Of a stretch of DNA of 64,000 nt, positions 27,311 to 35,381 are shown piece after piece (the stretch's first letter is position 1; the number at the start of each line of letters is the position of its first letter). The stretch comes from Geodermatophilus tzadiensis (GTDB taxonomy: Bacteria; Actinomycetota; Actinomycetes; Mycobacteriales; Geodermatophilaceae). The notes beneath the pieces are model-generated. The model saw nothing but the letters and a program-made list of their open reading frames with translations, had not been told where the DNA came from and did not search any database. The translations under genes were made by a program, and so were the position numbers. The stretch spans positions 149,066 through 213,065 of the forward strand of contig NZ_PVTG01000006.1 of the NCBI RefSeq assembly GCF_003002915.1, written 5' to 3'.

Positions 27311-29321
27311 CGCTCACCACTCCCAGTGACTCGATCTGGGCCGTGCGGGAGACCTCCGAGTAGGAGATCACCGGCAGGCGGGGAAGGACCTGGCGGACCA
27401 GGCGGGACAGGGCCGCCCGGACCTGGGGGGAACACACGAGGACCGGCGCGAAGCCGTGGCTCTCGGCCTCCTCCAGCAAGCCGGAGCAGCCGGTGACCAG
27501 CGCGTCGACCGAGCTGGCGTCGAGGGCCAGCACCTGGCCGCCGTCGCTGGAGCGGACCGCCTCGAGGAGCCGCTGCTCGAACGCGGGCTCGAGGGTGAGC
27601 ACGTGCAGCCGCTCGTCGGGCGTGACGTAGGGGTGGCTGATCGCCGAGCCGAGCGACGCGCGGACGGCCTCGACCAGCCCGTCGACGTCGGTGGACACCT
27701 TCGCGCGGACCGACAGCGCCTCGAAGATGCGCACGAGGTCGCGGATGGAGACGTTCTCGGCGAGCAGCGCGTGCAGCACCCGCTGCACCTCGCCGAGGGT
27801 GAGCAGCGCGGGGGTGAGCTCCTCGACCACGACCGGGTGCGAGCGGCGGACCATCTCGACCAGCAGCCGGACGTCCTCGCGGCCGAGCAGCTCGGCGGCG
27901 TTCTGCCGCACGACCTCGGCCAGGTGGGTGGTGATGACCGAGGAGCGGTCGACGACGGTGGCGCCGGCCATCTCCGCCTGCCGCTGCAGCTCGACCGGCA
28001 CCCACTTGGCGGGCAGGCCGAACACCGGCTCGCGGGTGGGGCGGCCGGGCAGCCCGTCGAGGGCGTCGCCGATGGCCAGCACGGTGCCCGCCGGGGAGGA
28101 GCCCTTGGCGGCGGGGACGCCGTTGAGCCAGATGACGTACTGGGAGGCCGGCAGGTCGAGGTTGTCGCGGGTGCGGACCAGCGGGATGACCAGGCCGGTG
28201 TCCATGGCGACCTTCCGGCGCAGCGCCTTGACCCGGTCGAGCAGGTCGCCGCCGCGGGAGCTGTCGACGAGGTCGACGAGGTCGAAGGCCACCTCGAGCT
28301 CGAGCGGGTCGACCCGCATCTTCTCGGCGATCGCCTCGGGGGAGTCCGGCGTCGGCTCGTCGGCGGCCGCGGGGGGAGCCTCGGCGTCGTCGTCCGGGAG
28401 GGTCTCCTGCATCCGCGAGGCCATGACGAGGAAGACCGTGCCGATGAGGAGGAAGGGCAGCTTGGGCAGGCCGGGGATCAGGCACAGCGCCAGCGCGGCG
28501 CCGCCGGCGATCCGCACCGGCTGCCGGAAGCGGCCGAGCTGGGCGAGCAGGTCGCTGCCCATGTCGCCCTCGCTGGCCGAGCGGGTGACGATGATGCCGG
28601 TCGCGGTCGACAGCAGCAGCGCGGGGATCTGGGAGACCAGGCCGTCGCCGACGGTCAGCAGCGAGTAGGCGGAGACCGCCTCGCCCGGCGCCATGCCGCG
28701 CTGCACGATCCCGACGGCGAAGCCACCGATCAGGTTGATCAGCGTGATGATGATCGCGGCGATGGCGTCGCCCTTGACGAACTTCGAGGCACCGTCCATC
28801 GAGCCGTAGAAGTCGGCCTCGGCGGTGACCTCGGTGCGCCGCTTGCGCGCCTGCTTCTCGTTGATCAGGCCGGCGTTGAGGTCGGCGTCGATCGCCATCT
28901 GCTTGCCGGGCATCGCGTCGAGGGTGAAGCGGGCGCCGACCTCGGCCACGCGCCCGGCACCGTTGGTGATGACGACGAACTGGATGATCGTGAGGATCAC
29001 GAAGATCACCAGACCGACGACCAGCGAGCCGCCGATCACGAAGTGCCCGAAGGCCTCGATGACCTTGCCGGCGTAGCCGTCGCTGAGCACCAGCCGCGTC
29101 GAGGAGACGTTGAGCGCCAGCCGGAACAGCGTCGCGATGAGGATCAGGGACGGGAAGACGGCGAAGTCCAGCGGCCGCTTGATCTGCATCGCCACCAGCA
29201 GGATGAGCAGCGACGCGGTGATGTTGAGTCCCAGCAGCAGGTCGAGCACCGCGGCGGGCAGCGGCACGACCAGCATCAGGACGATGGCGACCACGCCGAT
29301 GGGCACGGCGGCCTTCGTCAT
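27291..29321 (-). CDS. flhA: Flagellar type III export protein FlhA
   Basis: A 676-residue export-gate protein with eight membrane segments in the first ~330 residues and a large cytoplasmic domain. The conserved FHIPEP-family features are visible: RLALNVSSTRLVL, the loop MPGKQMAIDADLNAGLI, and RVAEVGARFTLDAM. FlhA uses the proton gradient and docks chaperone-substrate pairs. ATG 29321 (MTKAAVPIGVV) is preferred because the 23 codons upstream add no conserved residues. A family A hairpin separates it from flhB. Confidence 0.96.
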   Translation of the reverse strand: MTKAAVPIGVVAIVLMLVVPLPAAVLDLLLGLNITASLLILLVAMQIKRPLDFAVFPSLILIATLFRLALNVSSTRLVLSDGYAGKVIEAFGHFVIGGSLVVGLVIFVILTIIQFVVITNGAGRVAEVGARFTLDAMPGKQMAIDADLNAGLINEKQARKRRTEVTAEADFYGSMDGASKFVKGDAIAAIIITLINLIGGFAVGIVQRGMAPGEAVSAYSLLTVGDGLVSQIPALLLSTATGIIVTRSASEGDMGSDLLAQLGRFRQPVRIAGGAALALCLIPGLPKLPFLLIGTVFLVMASRMQETLPDDDAEAPPAAADEPTPDSPEAIAEKMRVDPLELEVAFDLVDLVDSSRGGDLLDRVKALRRKVAMDTGLVIPLVRTRDNLDLPASQYVIWLNGVPAAKGSSPAGTVLAIGDALDGLPGRPTREPVFGLPAKWVPVELQRQAEMAGATVVDRSSVITTHLAEVVRQNAAELLGREDVRLLVEMVRRSHPVVVEELTPALLTLGEVQRVLHALLAENVSIRDLVRIFEALSVRAKVSTDVDGLVEAVRASLGSAISHPYVTPDERLHVLTLEPAFEQRLLEAVRSSDGGQVLALDASSVDALVTGCSGLLEEAESHGFAPVLVCSPQVRAALSRLVRQVLPRLPVISYSEVSRTAQIESLGVVSGAVAIR

Positions 29322-29412
29322 CCCTCGCACGGGTCCTGCATCGGCAGCTCCAGTCGAGTGCGGCACCGCTCCGGGCACAGCGCGGCCCACCCGTCACTCC
29401 CGCCCCAGGAGT

Positions 29413-29478
29413 GCAGGCACAGGAAGCACTCCGCACGTCCCGGGCGTCCCGGACGTGCGGATTGCCTCCAGTGCCTGC
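29413..29478. repeat. Family A hairpin repeat between flhB and flhA
   Basis: A 66-bp near-palindrome: arms gcaggcacaggaagc and its near-complement, with an inner perfect stem ccgcacgtcc/ggacgtgcgg. It would terminate or attenuate the fliM-flhB transcript before flhA, or protect the upstream mRNA 3' end. Confidence 0.8.
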
Positions 29479-29483
29479 GGAGC

Positions 29484-30632
29484 TCAGGACGCGACCGGCG
29501 TCCTCCTGCGGCCGGCCCGCGGCAGGCCGGTGAGGTCGGGGGCCTCGAAGCCCGGCCGGTGGAAGCCGCCGCGGACGCCGCGCCGGCCCAGCTGCATCAC
29601 GAAGGCCAGCACCCGCGCCACCGCGGTGAACAGCTGCGGCGGCACCTCCTGGCCGATCTCGCAGGAGGCGTGCAGCGCCCGGGCCAGCGGCACGTCCTGC
29701 ACCAGCGGCACCCGCGCCTCGGCGGCCTTCTCGCGCAGCTTGGCGGCCAGCTCGTCGGCGCCCTTGGCCACCACCCGCGGAGCGCCGCGGTCGGGCTCGT
29801 AGCGCAGCGCGACGGCGACGTGGGTGGGGTTGACGAGCAGGACGTCGGCCGTGGCGACCTCGGCCATCATCCGGTTGCGCGACATGGCCATCTGGGTGGC
29901 CCGCCGCTGCGCCTTGACGTGGGGGTCGCCCTCGGACTGCTTGTGCTCCTGCTGGATCTCGTACCTGCTCATCTTGAGCTTCTTCATGATCTGCATCCGC
30001 ACGATCACGTAGTCGGCGACCGCGATGACCAGGCCGGTGACGGCCACGACGCGGAACATGAGCACGGCGCTGTCGGCGAAGGTCGACACCACCGTCGACA
30101 GCGGCAGCGCGCCGGAGGCGGACACCAGCGTCTGCGCGCGGCTGCTGGTGACGGCGACGACGGTGCCCAGCGCCGCCGTCTTCAGCACGGCCTTGACCGC
30201 CTCCCACAGCCCGTGGGTGCCGAACATCCGCTTCATCCCGGGGAACGGGTTGAGCTTCTTCAGCGTCGGCTTCATCGGCTTGGCCGACGGGCTGACCCCG
30301 CCCTGCGCCGCCGAGGCCAGCGCGCCGACCAGCATCAGGCCGATCGCCGTCGGCAGCAGGGTGGACAGGAACGCGTCCAGCGCCACGCCCAGCAGCCGGG
30401 TGACCGCCTCGGTCTCGGGGTGCTGGGCCACCGTGCCCACCTGCACGAACAGCCGGCCGACGGCGTCGAAGGCGTTGCCCACGACCATCGGCAGCAGGGC
30501 GCTGGCCACCGCGACCCCGGCCCAGGTGCCGAGCTCCTGGGTCCGCGGGATCTGCCCCTCCTTGCGCGCCTCCTTGAGGCGCTTCGGAGTGGGCTTCTCG
30601 GTCTTCTCACCGCCCGGTCCGTCCTTGGCCAC
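29484..30632 (-). CDS. flhB: Flagellar export switch protein FlhB
   Basis: A 382-residue protein: N-terminal EKTEKPTPKRLKEARKEGQI, four membrane segments, and a cytoplasmic autocleavage domain with NPTH in VLLVNPTHVAVALRYE. Self-cleavage at this motif switches export from hook to filament proteins. The C-terminal ~25 residues are Arg/Gly-rich and variable. It starts at GTG 30632, 3 bp after the fliR stop. Confidence 0.96.
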   Translation of the reverse strand: MAKDGPGGEKTEKPTPKRLKEARKEGQIPRTQELGTWAGVAVASALLPMVVGNAFDAVGRLFVQVGTVAQHPETEAVTRLLGVALDAFLSTLLPTAIGLMLVGALASAAQGGVSPSAKPMKPTLKKLNPFPGMKRMFGTHGLWEAVKAVLKTAALGTVVAVTSSRAQTLVSASGALPLSTVVSTFADSAVLMFRVVAVTGLVIAVADYVIVRMQIMKKLKMSRYEIQQEHKQSEGDPHVKAQRRATQMAMSRNRMMAEVATADVLLVNPTHVAVALRYEPDRGAPRVVAKGADELAAKLREKAAEARVPLVQDVPLARALHASCEIGQEVPPQLFTAVARVLAFVMQLGRRGVRGGFHRPGFEAPDLTGLPRAGRRRTPVAS

Positions 30633-30635
30633 GGC

Positions 30636-31400
30636 TCACCCGCTCCGGAGGGCGACCACCGCACGGGTGGCCTGCTCGAGCAGCGCGTCGAGCGCCGGTG
30701 GCAGCAGCGGGAAGGTGAGCCCGAGCAGGCCCAGGGTGAGCATGATCTTCACCGGGAACCCGATGGCGAAGATGTTGAGCGCGGGGGCGGCGCGGGAGAG
30801 CAGCGCCAGGGCGACGTCGGCCAGCAGCAGCACGGCGACCATCGGGCCGGCGATCTGCAGGGCGGCCAGGAACATCGCGGAGAAGGCGGTGAGCACCACC
30901 TCGGCGACCGCCCCGGCCGGGTAGCCGCCCGACACCGGCAGCCCCTCGTAGGAGGTGGCGAAGCCGCGCACGATGAGCAGGTGCCCGTTGCTGGTGAACA
31001 GCAGCGTGGTGGCCAGCAGCGAGTGCAGCTTGCCGACGACGGAGTTCATCGTCATGGCCAGCGGGTCGTAGGCCGGCTGGAGGGTGAAGCCGCCGGTGAC
31101 GTCGAGCAGCTCGCCGGCGAACTGGACGGCGGTGAAGAACAGCTGGACGACGAAGCCCAGCGCCGCGCCGATGGCCACCTCGGTCACCGCGGTGACCACG
31201 AGGAAGCCGGTGGTCGGCTCGGGCAGGCCCGGCGCCACCTGGTGCACCAGCGCGACCGCCAGGGCCAGCGCGAGCGCGCCCTTGACCGGGGCCGGCACGG
31301 CGCGGGTGTTGAACGGCGGGGCGAGCAGGACGAAGCCCGCCGCCCGGGCGGTGGCCAGCAGCAGCGCCGCGAGGGTGACCGCCGGGACCTCGAGGTCCAT
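30636..31400 (-). CDS. fliR: Flagellar export protein FliR
   Basis: A 254-residue integral membrane protein with about six hydrophobic segments. FTAVQFAGELLDVTGGFTLQ and LNIFAIGFPVKIMLTLGLLGL are conserved FliR regions. FliR assembles with FliP and FliQ in the core of the export gate. It starts 5 bp after the fliQ stop. Confidence 0.95.
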   Translation of the reverse strand: MDLEVPAVTLAALLLATARAAGFVLLAPPFNTRAVPAPVKGALALALAVALVHQVAPGLPEPTTGFLVVTAVTEVAIGAALGFVVQLFFTAVQFAGELLDVTGGFTLQPAYDPLAMTMNSVVGKLHSLLATTLLFTSNGHLLIVRGFATSYEGLPVSGGYPAGAVAEVVLTAFSAMFLAALQIAGPMVAVLLLADVALALLSRAAPALNIFAIGFPVKIMLTLGLLGLTFPLLPPALDALLEQATRAVVALRSG

Positions 31401-31405
31401 GCCGG

Positions 31406-31681
31406 TCAGGTCCGCCCGAGCAGCCGAGGCAGCGAGTCGAACAGGGCCTCGGTGAAGCTCACCAGCTCGGCGAGCACCCAGTTGCCCGTGACCAGCAGCG
31501 CCACGGCGACGGCGATCATCTTCGGCACGAAGGACAGCGTCGGTTCCTGGATCTGGGTCGCCGCCTGGAACAGCGAGATCAGGAAGCCGACCAGCAGCGC
31601 CGTCAGCAGCACCGGGGCGGCGACCTTGGCGGCCACCGTCATGGTCTGCACGGCGATCTCGGTGACGTCGGCGTCGCTCAC
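31406..31681 (-). CDS. fliQ: Flagellar export protein FliQ
   Basis: A 91-residue protein with two membrane helices around a conserved loop: APVLLTALLVGFLISLFQAATQIQEPTLSFVPK and a second segment MIAVAVALLVTGNWVL. It is the smallest export-gate subunit. It starts with GTG 31681, overlapping the end of a 26-codon ORF as GTGA. Confidence 0.95.
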   Translation of the reverse strand: MSDADVTEIAVQTMTVAAKVAAPVLLTALLVGFLISLFQAATQIQEPTLSFVPKMIAVAVALLVTGNWVLAELVSFTEALFDSLPRLLGRT

Positions 31682-31758
31682 GACGACTCCTCGCTGGCGC
31701 TCGTCGCCGTCGCTCGCGGCGCTGCCGTGCTCATGCGTGAGCTCGCGAGCTCGCTCAT
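31678..31758 (-). CDS. Possible 26-codon coupling ORF between fliP and fliQ
   Basis: The 73-bp space between fliP and fliQ reads as one ATG ORF (MSELASSRMSTAAPRATATS, then ASEESS). It overlaps fliP by ATGA and fliQ by GTGA. The DNA contains the palindromic run gagcgagctcgcgagctc, a type of low-complexity repeat I recall from actinobacterial gene joints. The peptide itself is Ser/Ala/Thr-rich and probably not functional; the ORF may merely carry ribosomes from fliP to fliQ. Confidence 0.35.
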   Translation of the reverse strand: MSELASSRMSTAAPRATATSASEESS

Positions 31759-32567
31759 GTGTAGCTCCCGACGAGCGCGGTGGTGATCAGCGCCCACCCG
31801 TCGACGACGACGAACAGCAGCAGCTTGAACGGCAGCGACACGATCGACGGCGGCACCATCATCATGCCCATCGCCATCAGCGCGGCGCTGACCAGCATGT
31901 CGAGCACCAGGAACGGGATGAACACGACCAGCCCGATGATGAAGGCGCTCTTGAGCTCGGAGAGCACGAAGGCGGGCACCAGCGTGGTCATGCTGACCGC
32001 CGCGCGGTCCGCGGGCTGCTCCTCGCCGGACAGCCCGATCATGAGCTCGAGCTCGTCGTCGCGGGTGTTGTCGAGCAGGAACTCCTTCAGCGGCACGACG
32101 CCGGCGTCGTAGGCCTGCGAGACGGTGATCGCGCCGTCCATGTAGGGCGTGACGGCGACCTCGTTGACGTCGCTGAACACCGGGCCCATCACGAACAGGG
32201 TCAGGAACAGCGCGATGCCGGTGAGCACCGAGTTCGGCGGGGAGGACTGCAGGCCCAGCGCGTTGCGGGTCAGCGACAGCACTACGGCAATCTTGGTGAA
32301 CGAGGTGCACAGCAGCAGCACCGACGGCGCCACCGACAGCACGGTGACCGCCAGGATCAGCGTGATCGAGGTGCTGGGGCTGCCGTTGCCGACGGAGATG
32401 TCCACGCCGCCGTCGACGGCGGGCACCGCCGGCGGGACGGGGGCGGTCGGCGCCGTCGGCGCGGCGGCCGCGGCGCCGGCGGTCAGCACGCCGGCCAGGC
32501 CGCAGCCCAGCAGCGCGAGCAGGACCACGCCGGCGCGGCGCAGGCGCCCGGGGGAGGAGGCGGTCAT
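31755..32567 (-). CDS. fliP: Flagellar export protein FliP
   Basis: A 270-residue protein with an N-terminal signal-like segment (RAGVVLLALLGCGLAGVLTAG) and four later membrane helices. It has the FliP signatures SFTKIAVVLSLTRNALGLQ, PPNSVLTGIALFLTLFVMGP and FIIGLVVFIPFLVLDMLVS. FliP forms the core pore of the export gate. The ATG at 32567 overlaps the fliO stop by one base. Confidence 0.96.
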   Translation of the reverse strand: MTASSPGRLRRAGVVLLALLGCGLAGVLTAGAAAAAPTAPTAPVPPAVPAVDGGVDISVGNGSPSTSITLILAVTVLSVAPSVLLLCTSFTKIAVVLSLTRNALGLQSSPPNSVLTGIALFLTLFVMGPVFSDVNEVAVTPYMDGAITVSQAYDAGVVPLKEFLLDNTRDDELELMIGLSGEEQPADRAAVSMTTLVPAFVLSELKSAFIIGLVVFIPFLVLDMLVSAALMAMGMMMVPPSIVSLPFKLLLFVVVDGWALITTALVGSYT

Positions 32568-33016
32568 CAGCGGCGGACCGTCCGGTCGCGCAGCTGGGTG
32601 ACGAAGGACGCCCAGCCGCCGCGGTCGAGGACCGACCCCGCCAGCGCGCCGCCCACCCGGCCGCCGCCGACCCGGGGTGCGGGCAGCGGCCCGCCGTCCT
32701 CGCCGTCCTCGCCGTCCTGGCTGCTGCGCGGGGCGGGGACCCGCGCGGCGAGGGTGGCCTCCACGGCCTCCACCGCCTCGCCGTCGAGCTCGGCGAGCAG
32801 GGTGACGTGCTCCTCGGTCGCGCCGACGACGAGCACGCGGTCGGCGACGCGCACCACGTTCACCGTGCTGGTGCGGCCCAGGCGCTGGCGGGCGACGACG
32901 TCGACCAGCCCGCCGGAGGAGCCGAGCCCGCGCTTCTGCGCGACCCGGGCGGCGAACCACAGCACGCCACCGACGAAGGCCAGCGAGAGCACCAGCCGGA
33001 TGATCATCCAGGTCAC
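32567..33016 (-). CDS. fliO: Flagellar biosynthesis protein FliO
   Basis: A 149-residue protein with one N-terminal membrane helix (MIIRLVLSLAFVGGVLWFAA) and a cytoplasmic part that holds the FliO motif VVARQRLGRTSTVNVVRVAD and LVVGATEEHVTLLAEL. FliO assists assembly of the FliP ring. GTG 33016 overlaps the fliN stop as GTGA. The last ~50 residues are Gly/Asp-rich and variable. Confidence 0.9.
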   Translation of the reverse strand: MTWMIIRLVLSLAFVGGVLWFAARVAQKRGLGSSGGLVDVVARQRLGRTSTVNVVRVADRVLVVGATEEHVTLLAELDGEAVEAVEATLAARVPAPRSSQDGEDGEDGGPLPAPRVGGGRVGGALAGSVLDRGGWASFVTQLRDRTVRR

Positions 33017-33762
33017 GGCGCGGCCTGCCCGAGCTCGGTGGCGGCGTCGGTGACGATCTCGCTGATCCGCAGGCCGAAGTCCTCGTCGACGACGACGACC
33101 TCGCCGCGGGCGATGAGCGTGCCGTTGACCAGCAGGTCGGCCGGGGCGCTGGCGGCGCGGTCGAGCTCGACCACCTCGCCCGGGTGCAGCGAGAGCAGCT
33201 CGCCGACGGTCATCCGGGTGCGGCCGATCTCGACGGTGACCTCCATGGCCACGTGCCGCAGCAGGTCCAGGCTGCCCCGCTGGGTGCGCGGCGCGGCGTC
33301 GGGCAGGGTGACCTGTAGGGCGAGGGTGGCCTGGTGGTCGTCCCCCGCCAGCAGCGGGACGGCGACGAACATGCCCTTGTCGCGCAGCCCGTCGAGGGCG
33401 GTGACCGGGTCCTCGGTGCGCTCGGCGTCCACCCGGACCCGCCCGAGGGTGGCCGCGGCCGCCTCGAGCGCCGGGCGCAGCGCGGTGGCGACGTCCATCG
33501 GGCCGACGGGGGAGTTGTCGAGGGCCTCGACGACGTCGGCGGAGAGCACCAGGACGACGTCGCCGGAGACCTCCCCGGAGAGCCGGGCGCTGACCGCGGC
33601 GGCCGCGGCCGGCGGGAGCGGGACGGCGTCGGGGTCGGTCACCGCGGCCCCGGGCACCAGCTCGCTGCTGGCCGGGACGAGGGCGGCCGCGGCGCGGGCG
33701 GCGGCGACGACGACGGCGGTGATCGTCTCCGAGGCCTGGGTGTGGTCGAGGGTGGCGGTCAT
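33013..33762 (-). CDS. fliN: Flagellar motor switch protein FliN with long N-terminal domain (FliY-like layout)
   Basis: A 249-residue protein. The C-terminal ~80 residues are a SpoA domain (VTVEIGRTRMTVGELLSLHP then GEVVELDR and EDFGLRISEIV) that forms the switch C-ring. The first ~150 residues resemble the CheC/FliY fold (LSGEVSGDVVLVLSADVVEAL), but I do not see the E..N catalytic pattern of a CheY-P phosphatase. Simple FliN proteins are only 100-140 residues. It is coupled to fliM by ATGA. Confidence 0.9.
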   Translation of the reverse strand: MTATLDHTQASETITAVVVAAARAAAALVPASSELVPGAAVTDPDAVPLPPAAAAAVSARLSGEVSGDVVLVLSADVVEALDNSPVGPMDVATALRPALEAAAATLGRVRVDAERTEDPVTALDGLRDKGMFVAVPLLAGDDHQATLALQVTLPDAAPRTQRGSLDLLRHVAMEVTVEIGRTRMTVGELLSLHPGEVVELDRAASAPADLLVNGTLIARGEVVVVDEDFGLRISEIVTDAATELGQAAP

Positions 33763-34727
33763 GCGGGGTCCTTCGCGGCCGACGGGGTGGGGACGATGGC
33801 GGCGGCCAGCCGACGCCGGTGGTTGCTGGCGATCGCGTGGGCGAACGTGACGTCGTTGGTGGTGACCTCCAGCGGCGCGTCACGCGGGTGGCGCAGCAGC
33901 AGCACGTCGCCGACGGTCAGCGACAGCAGGTCCTCGGAGGAGACCTCCAGCGGCGTGAAGCGCACGCTGACGTCGACCGGGACGAGCTCGAGGCGCTCGG
34001 TCAGCGCCTCGGCGGCGCGCTGGCGCTCCCGCTGCGCCGACTCCGACAGCTGCGGGGAGGCGGCGTCGGACAGCGCGGGCGCGAACGAGGAGAACGGCAG
34101 CACCAGCGAGGCGGCGCCCTCCCGCGTGCCGATCGACAGCGTGAAGCGGGCGACCATCACCGTGTCCGAGCCGGCCGCGGCCTGGGCCAGGGCGGGGTCG
34201 TACTCGATGCCGTCGGAGACCGGCCGGACGTCGGCGACGTGGGTGAAGGCGGCGGCGAACTCCTGCAGCAGCCGGGTGAGCAGCTGGCCGGTGATGGTGG
34301 TCTCCATCGTCGTCAGCGGCCGCTCGGGCTGCTGGGCGGCGCCGGAACCGCCGAGCATGTGGTCGACGGTGGCCATCGCGAGGTCGAGCGGGTAGGCCAG
34401 CAGGCCCTTGCCGGCCAGCGGCTCGATGGTGAACGTCGTCAGGAAGCAGGGCTTGGGCAGCGTCGCGACGTAGTCGTCGTAGGAGTGCTGCTCGATGCCC
34501 AGCAGCTCCAGGCGGGCGCCGGTGCGCAGCATCGTCGTCAGGACCGTCGTCGCCTGGCGGGCGAAGGCCTCCTGCGCGATCTGCAGCACCCGCACGTGCT
34601 CGCGGGAGAGCTTGGTGGGGCGGCGGAAGTCGTAGGTGCGGGGAGCACCTCGCCGGCTGCGGCCGCCCACGGCCGGCGACTGCGGACCGGGCCCGCTGGG
34701 GGCGGTCGGCATCTCGGGGCGGGTCAC
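33759..34727 (-). CDS. fliM: Flagellar motor switch protein FliM
   Basis: A 322-residue protein: after a Pro-rich N-terminus, the CheC-like middle domain (YDFRRPTKLSREHVRVLQIA; MLGGSGAAQQPERPLTTMET, with the GGxG motif) and a C-terminal SpoA domain. It carries rotor switching and CheY binding. The start is GTG 34727, or in-frame ATG 34712. The predicted FliA promoter (34735-34762) would place the transcript start almost at GTG 34727, so the mRNA may be leaderless. Confidence 0.93.
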   Translation of the reverse strand: MTRPEMPTAPSGPGPQSPAVGGRSRRGAPRTYDFRRPTKLSREHVRVLQIAQEAFARQATTVLTTMLRTGARLELLGIEQHSYDDYVATLPKPCFLTTFTIEPLAGKGLLAYPLDLAMATVDHMLGGSGAAQQPERPLTTMETTITGQLLTRLLQEFAAAFTHVADVRPVSDGIEYDPALAQAAAGSDTVMVARFTLSIGTREGAASLVLPFSSFAPALSDAASPQLSESAQRERQRAAEALTERLELVPVDVSVRFTPLEVSSEDLLSLTVGDVLLLRHPRDAPLEVTTNDVTFAHAIASNHRRRLAAAIVPTPSAAKDPA

Positions 34728-34734
34728 GGGTCCC

Positions 34735-34762
34735 TCATCGGCGGGGCCGGAACGCGAACTGA
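34735..34762 (-). promoter_or_regulatory. FliA-type promoter of fliM unit
   Basis: On the minus strand: TCAG, 16 bases, then GCCGATGA. It matches the pattern before fliC, flgB and flbD. Its -35 element overlaps the foot of the hairpin that ends the fliL unit. Confidence 0.6.
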
Positions 34763-34789
34763 CCGGCGGCGCGGTGCGCCGCCGGTCAG
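34759..34789 (-). terminator. Hairpin terminator between fliL and fliM
   Basis: A perfect 14-bp stem, ctgaccggcggcgc with its complement around a 3-base loop, lies in the 168-bp gap between fliL and fliM. No other gene fits into this gap. Confidence 0.75.
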
Positions 34790-34895
34790 CCGGGGAGGGT
34801 GTGACGCGTGGTGCGCCGGGAGGTCGCTGGGGTGGGACGGGTGGGACGGGGGCCGATCGGTCGGTCCGGTGGGAGTCCCCGCCGGGCCACCCGAC

Positions 34896-35381
34896 CTACT
34901 GGGTCACGTACTCGGTGAGGTAGACGTGCATGACCATCGGGACGCCGTCCTCGGTGTAGGCCTCGACGATCTGCTGCTCCAGCGACTCCTTGAGCGCTTC
35001 ACGGGCCCCGGTGACGTCGGCCGGCTGGGCCTGCGAGTAGGTGGCGATGAGGATGTCGAGGGCCTTGGAGCCGTCGACGCCGCCGCTGCCGTGCCCGCCC
35101 GCGGCGGCCTCCGCGGTGTACTCCAGCGTGATGCCGATCTTGAGGTAGCCACCGCCGGCGAGGTTGACCGCGACGGGCTCCAGGGCGGTGTACCCGCCGT
35201 GTTCGGGCTCGACGGCCTCAGCCTCCCCGCTGCCGGCGAAGAGGAGGAAGTAGGCGGCGGCGCCGGCCACGACCAGGAGCGCGGCCACGATCAGCAGCAG
35301 CTTCTTCTTCCCGCCGCCCTTGGCCTCCTCGCCGTCCTCGACGTCCTTGGCGGCCTTCTTGTCCTTGGTCTTGGTGCTCAC
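34896..35381 (-). CDS. fliL: Flagellar basal body-associated protein FliL
   Basis: A 161-residue inner-membrane protein: Lys-rich cytoplasmic N-terminus, one membrane helix (LLLIVAALLVVAGAAAYFLLF near 29-49), and a periplasmic domain starting YTALEPVAVNLAGGGYLKI. FliL surrounds the stator and improves torque. GTG 35381 overlaps the motB stop as GTGA. It ends with TAG at 34896-34898. Confidence 0.93.
   Translation of the reverse strand: MSTKTKDKKAAKDVEDGEEAKGGGKKKLLLIVAALLVVAGAAAYFLLFAGSGEAEAVEPEHGGYTALEPVAVNLAGGGYLKIGITLEYTAEAAAGGHGSGGVDGSKALDILIATYSQAQPADVTGAREALKESLEQQIVEAYTEDGVPMVMHVYLTEYVTQ

Noticed and set aside
29322..29390. 23 extra N-terminal codons of flhA up to 29390
   Set aside because: They are not conserved in character, and ATG 29321 begins directly before the first membrane segment as in other FlhA proteins.
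26008..30207. A minus-strand open frame of 1399 codons overlapping flhF-like, flhA and flhB in another frame
   Set aside because: The frame is Arg/Ala/Pro-rich without domains, and the alternative frames give full-length conserved proteins.
27456..33053. A plus-strand open frame of 1865 codons opposite flhA-fliP
   Set aside because: Its translation is low-complexity (His, Gly, Asp, Arg, Gln-rich) and lies antisense to seven clear flagellar genes; such frames are normal in DNA of this GC content.
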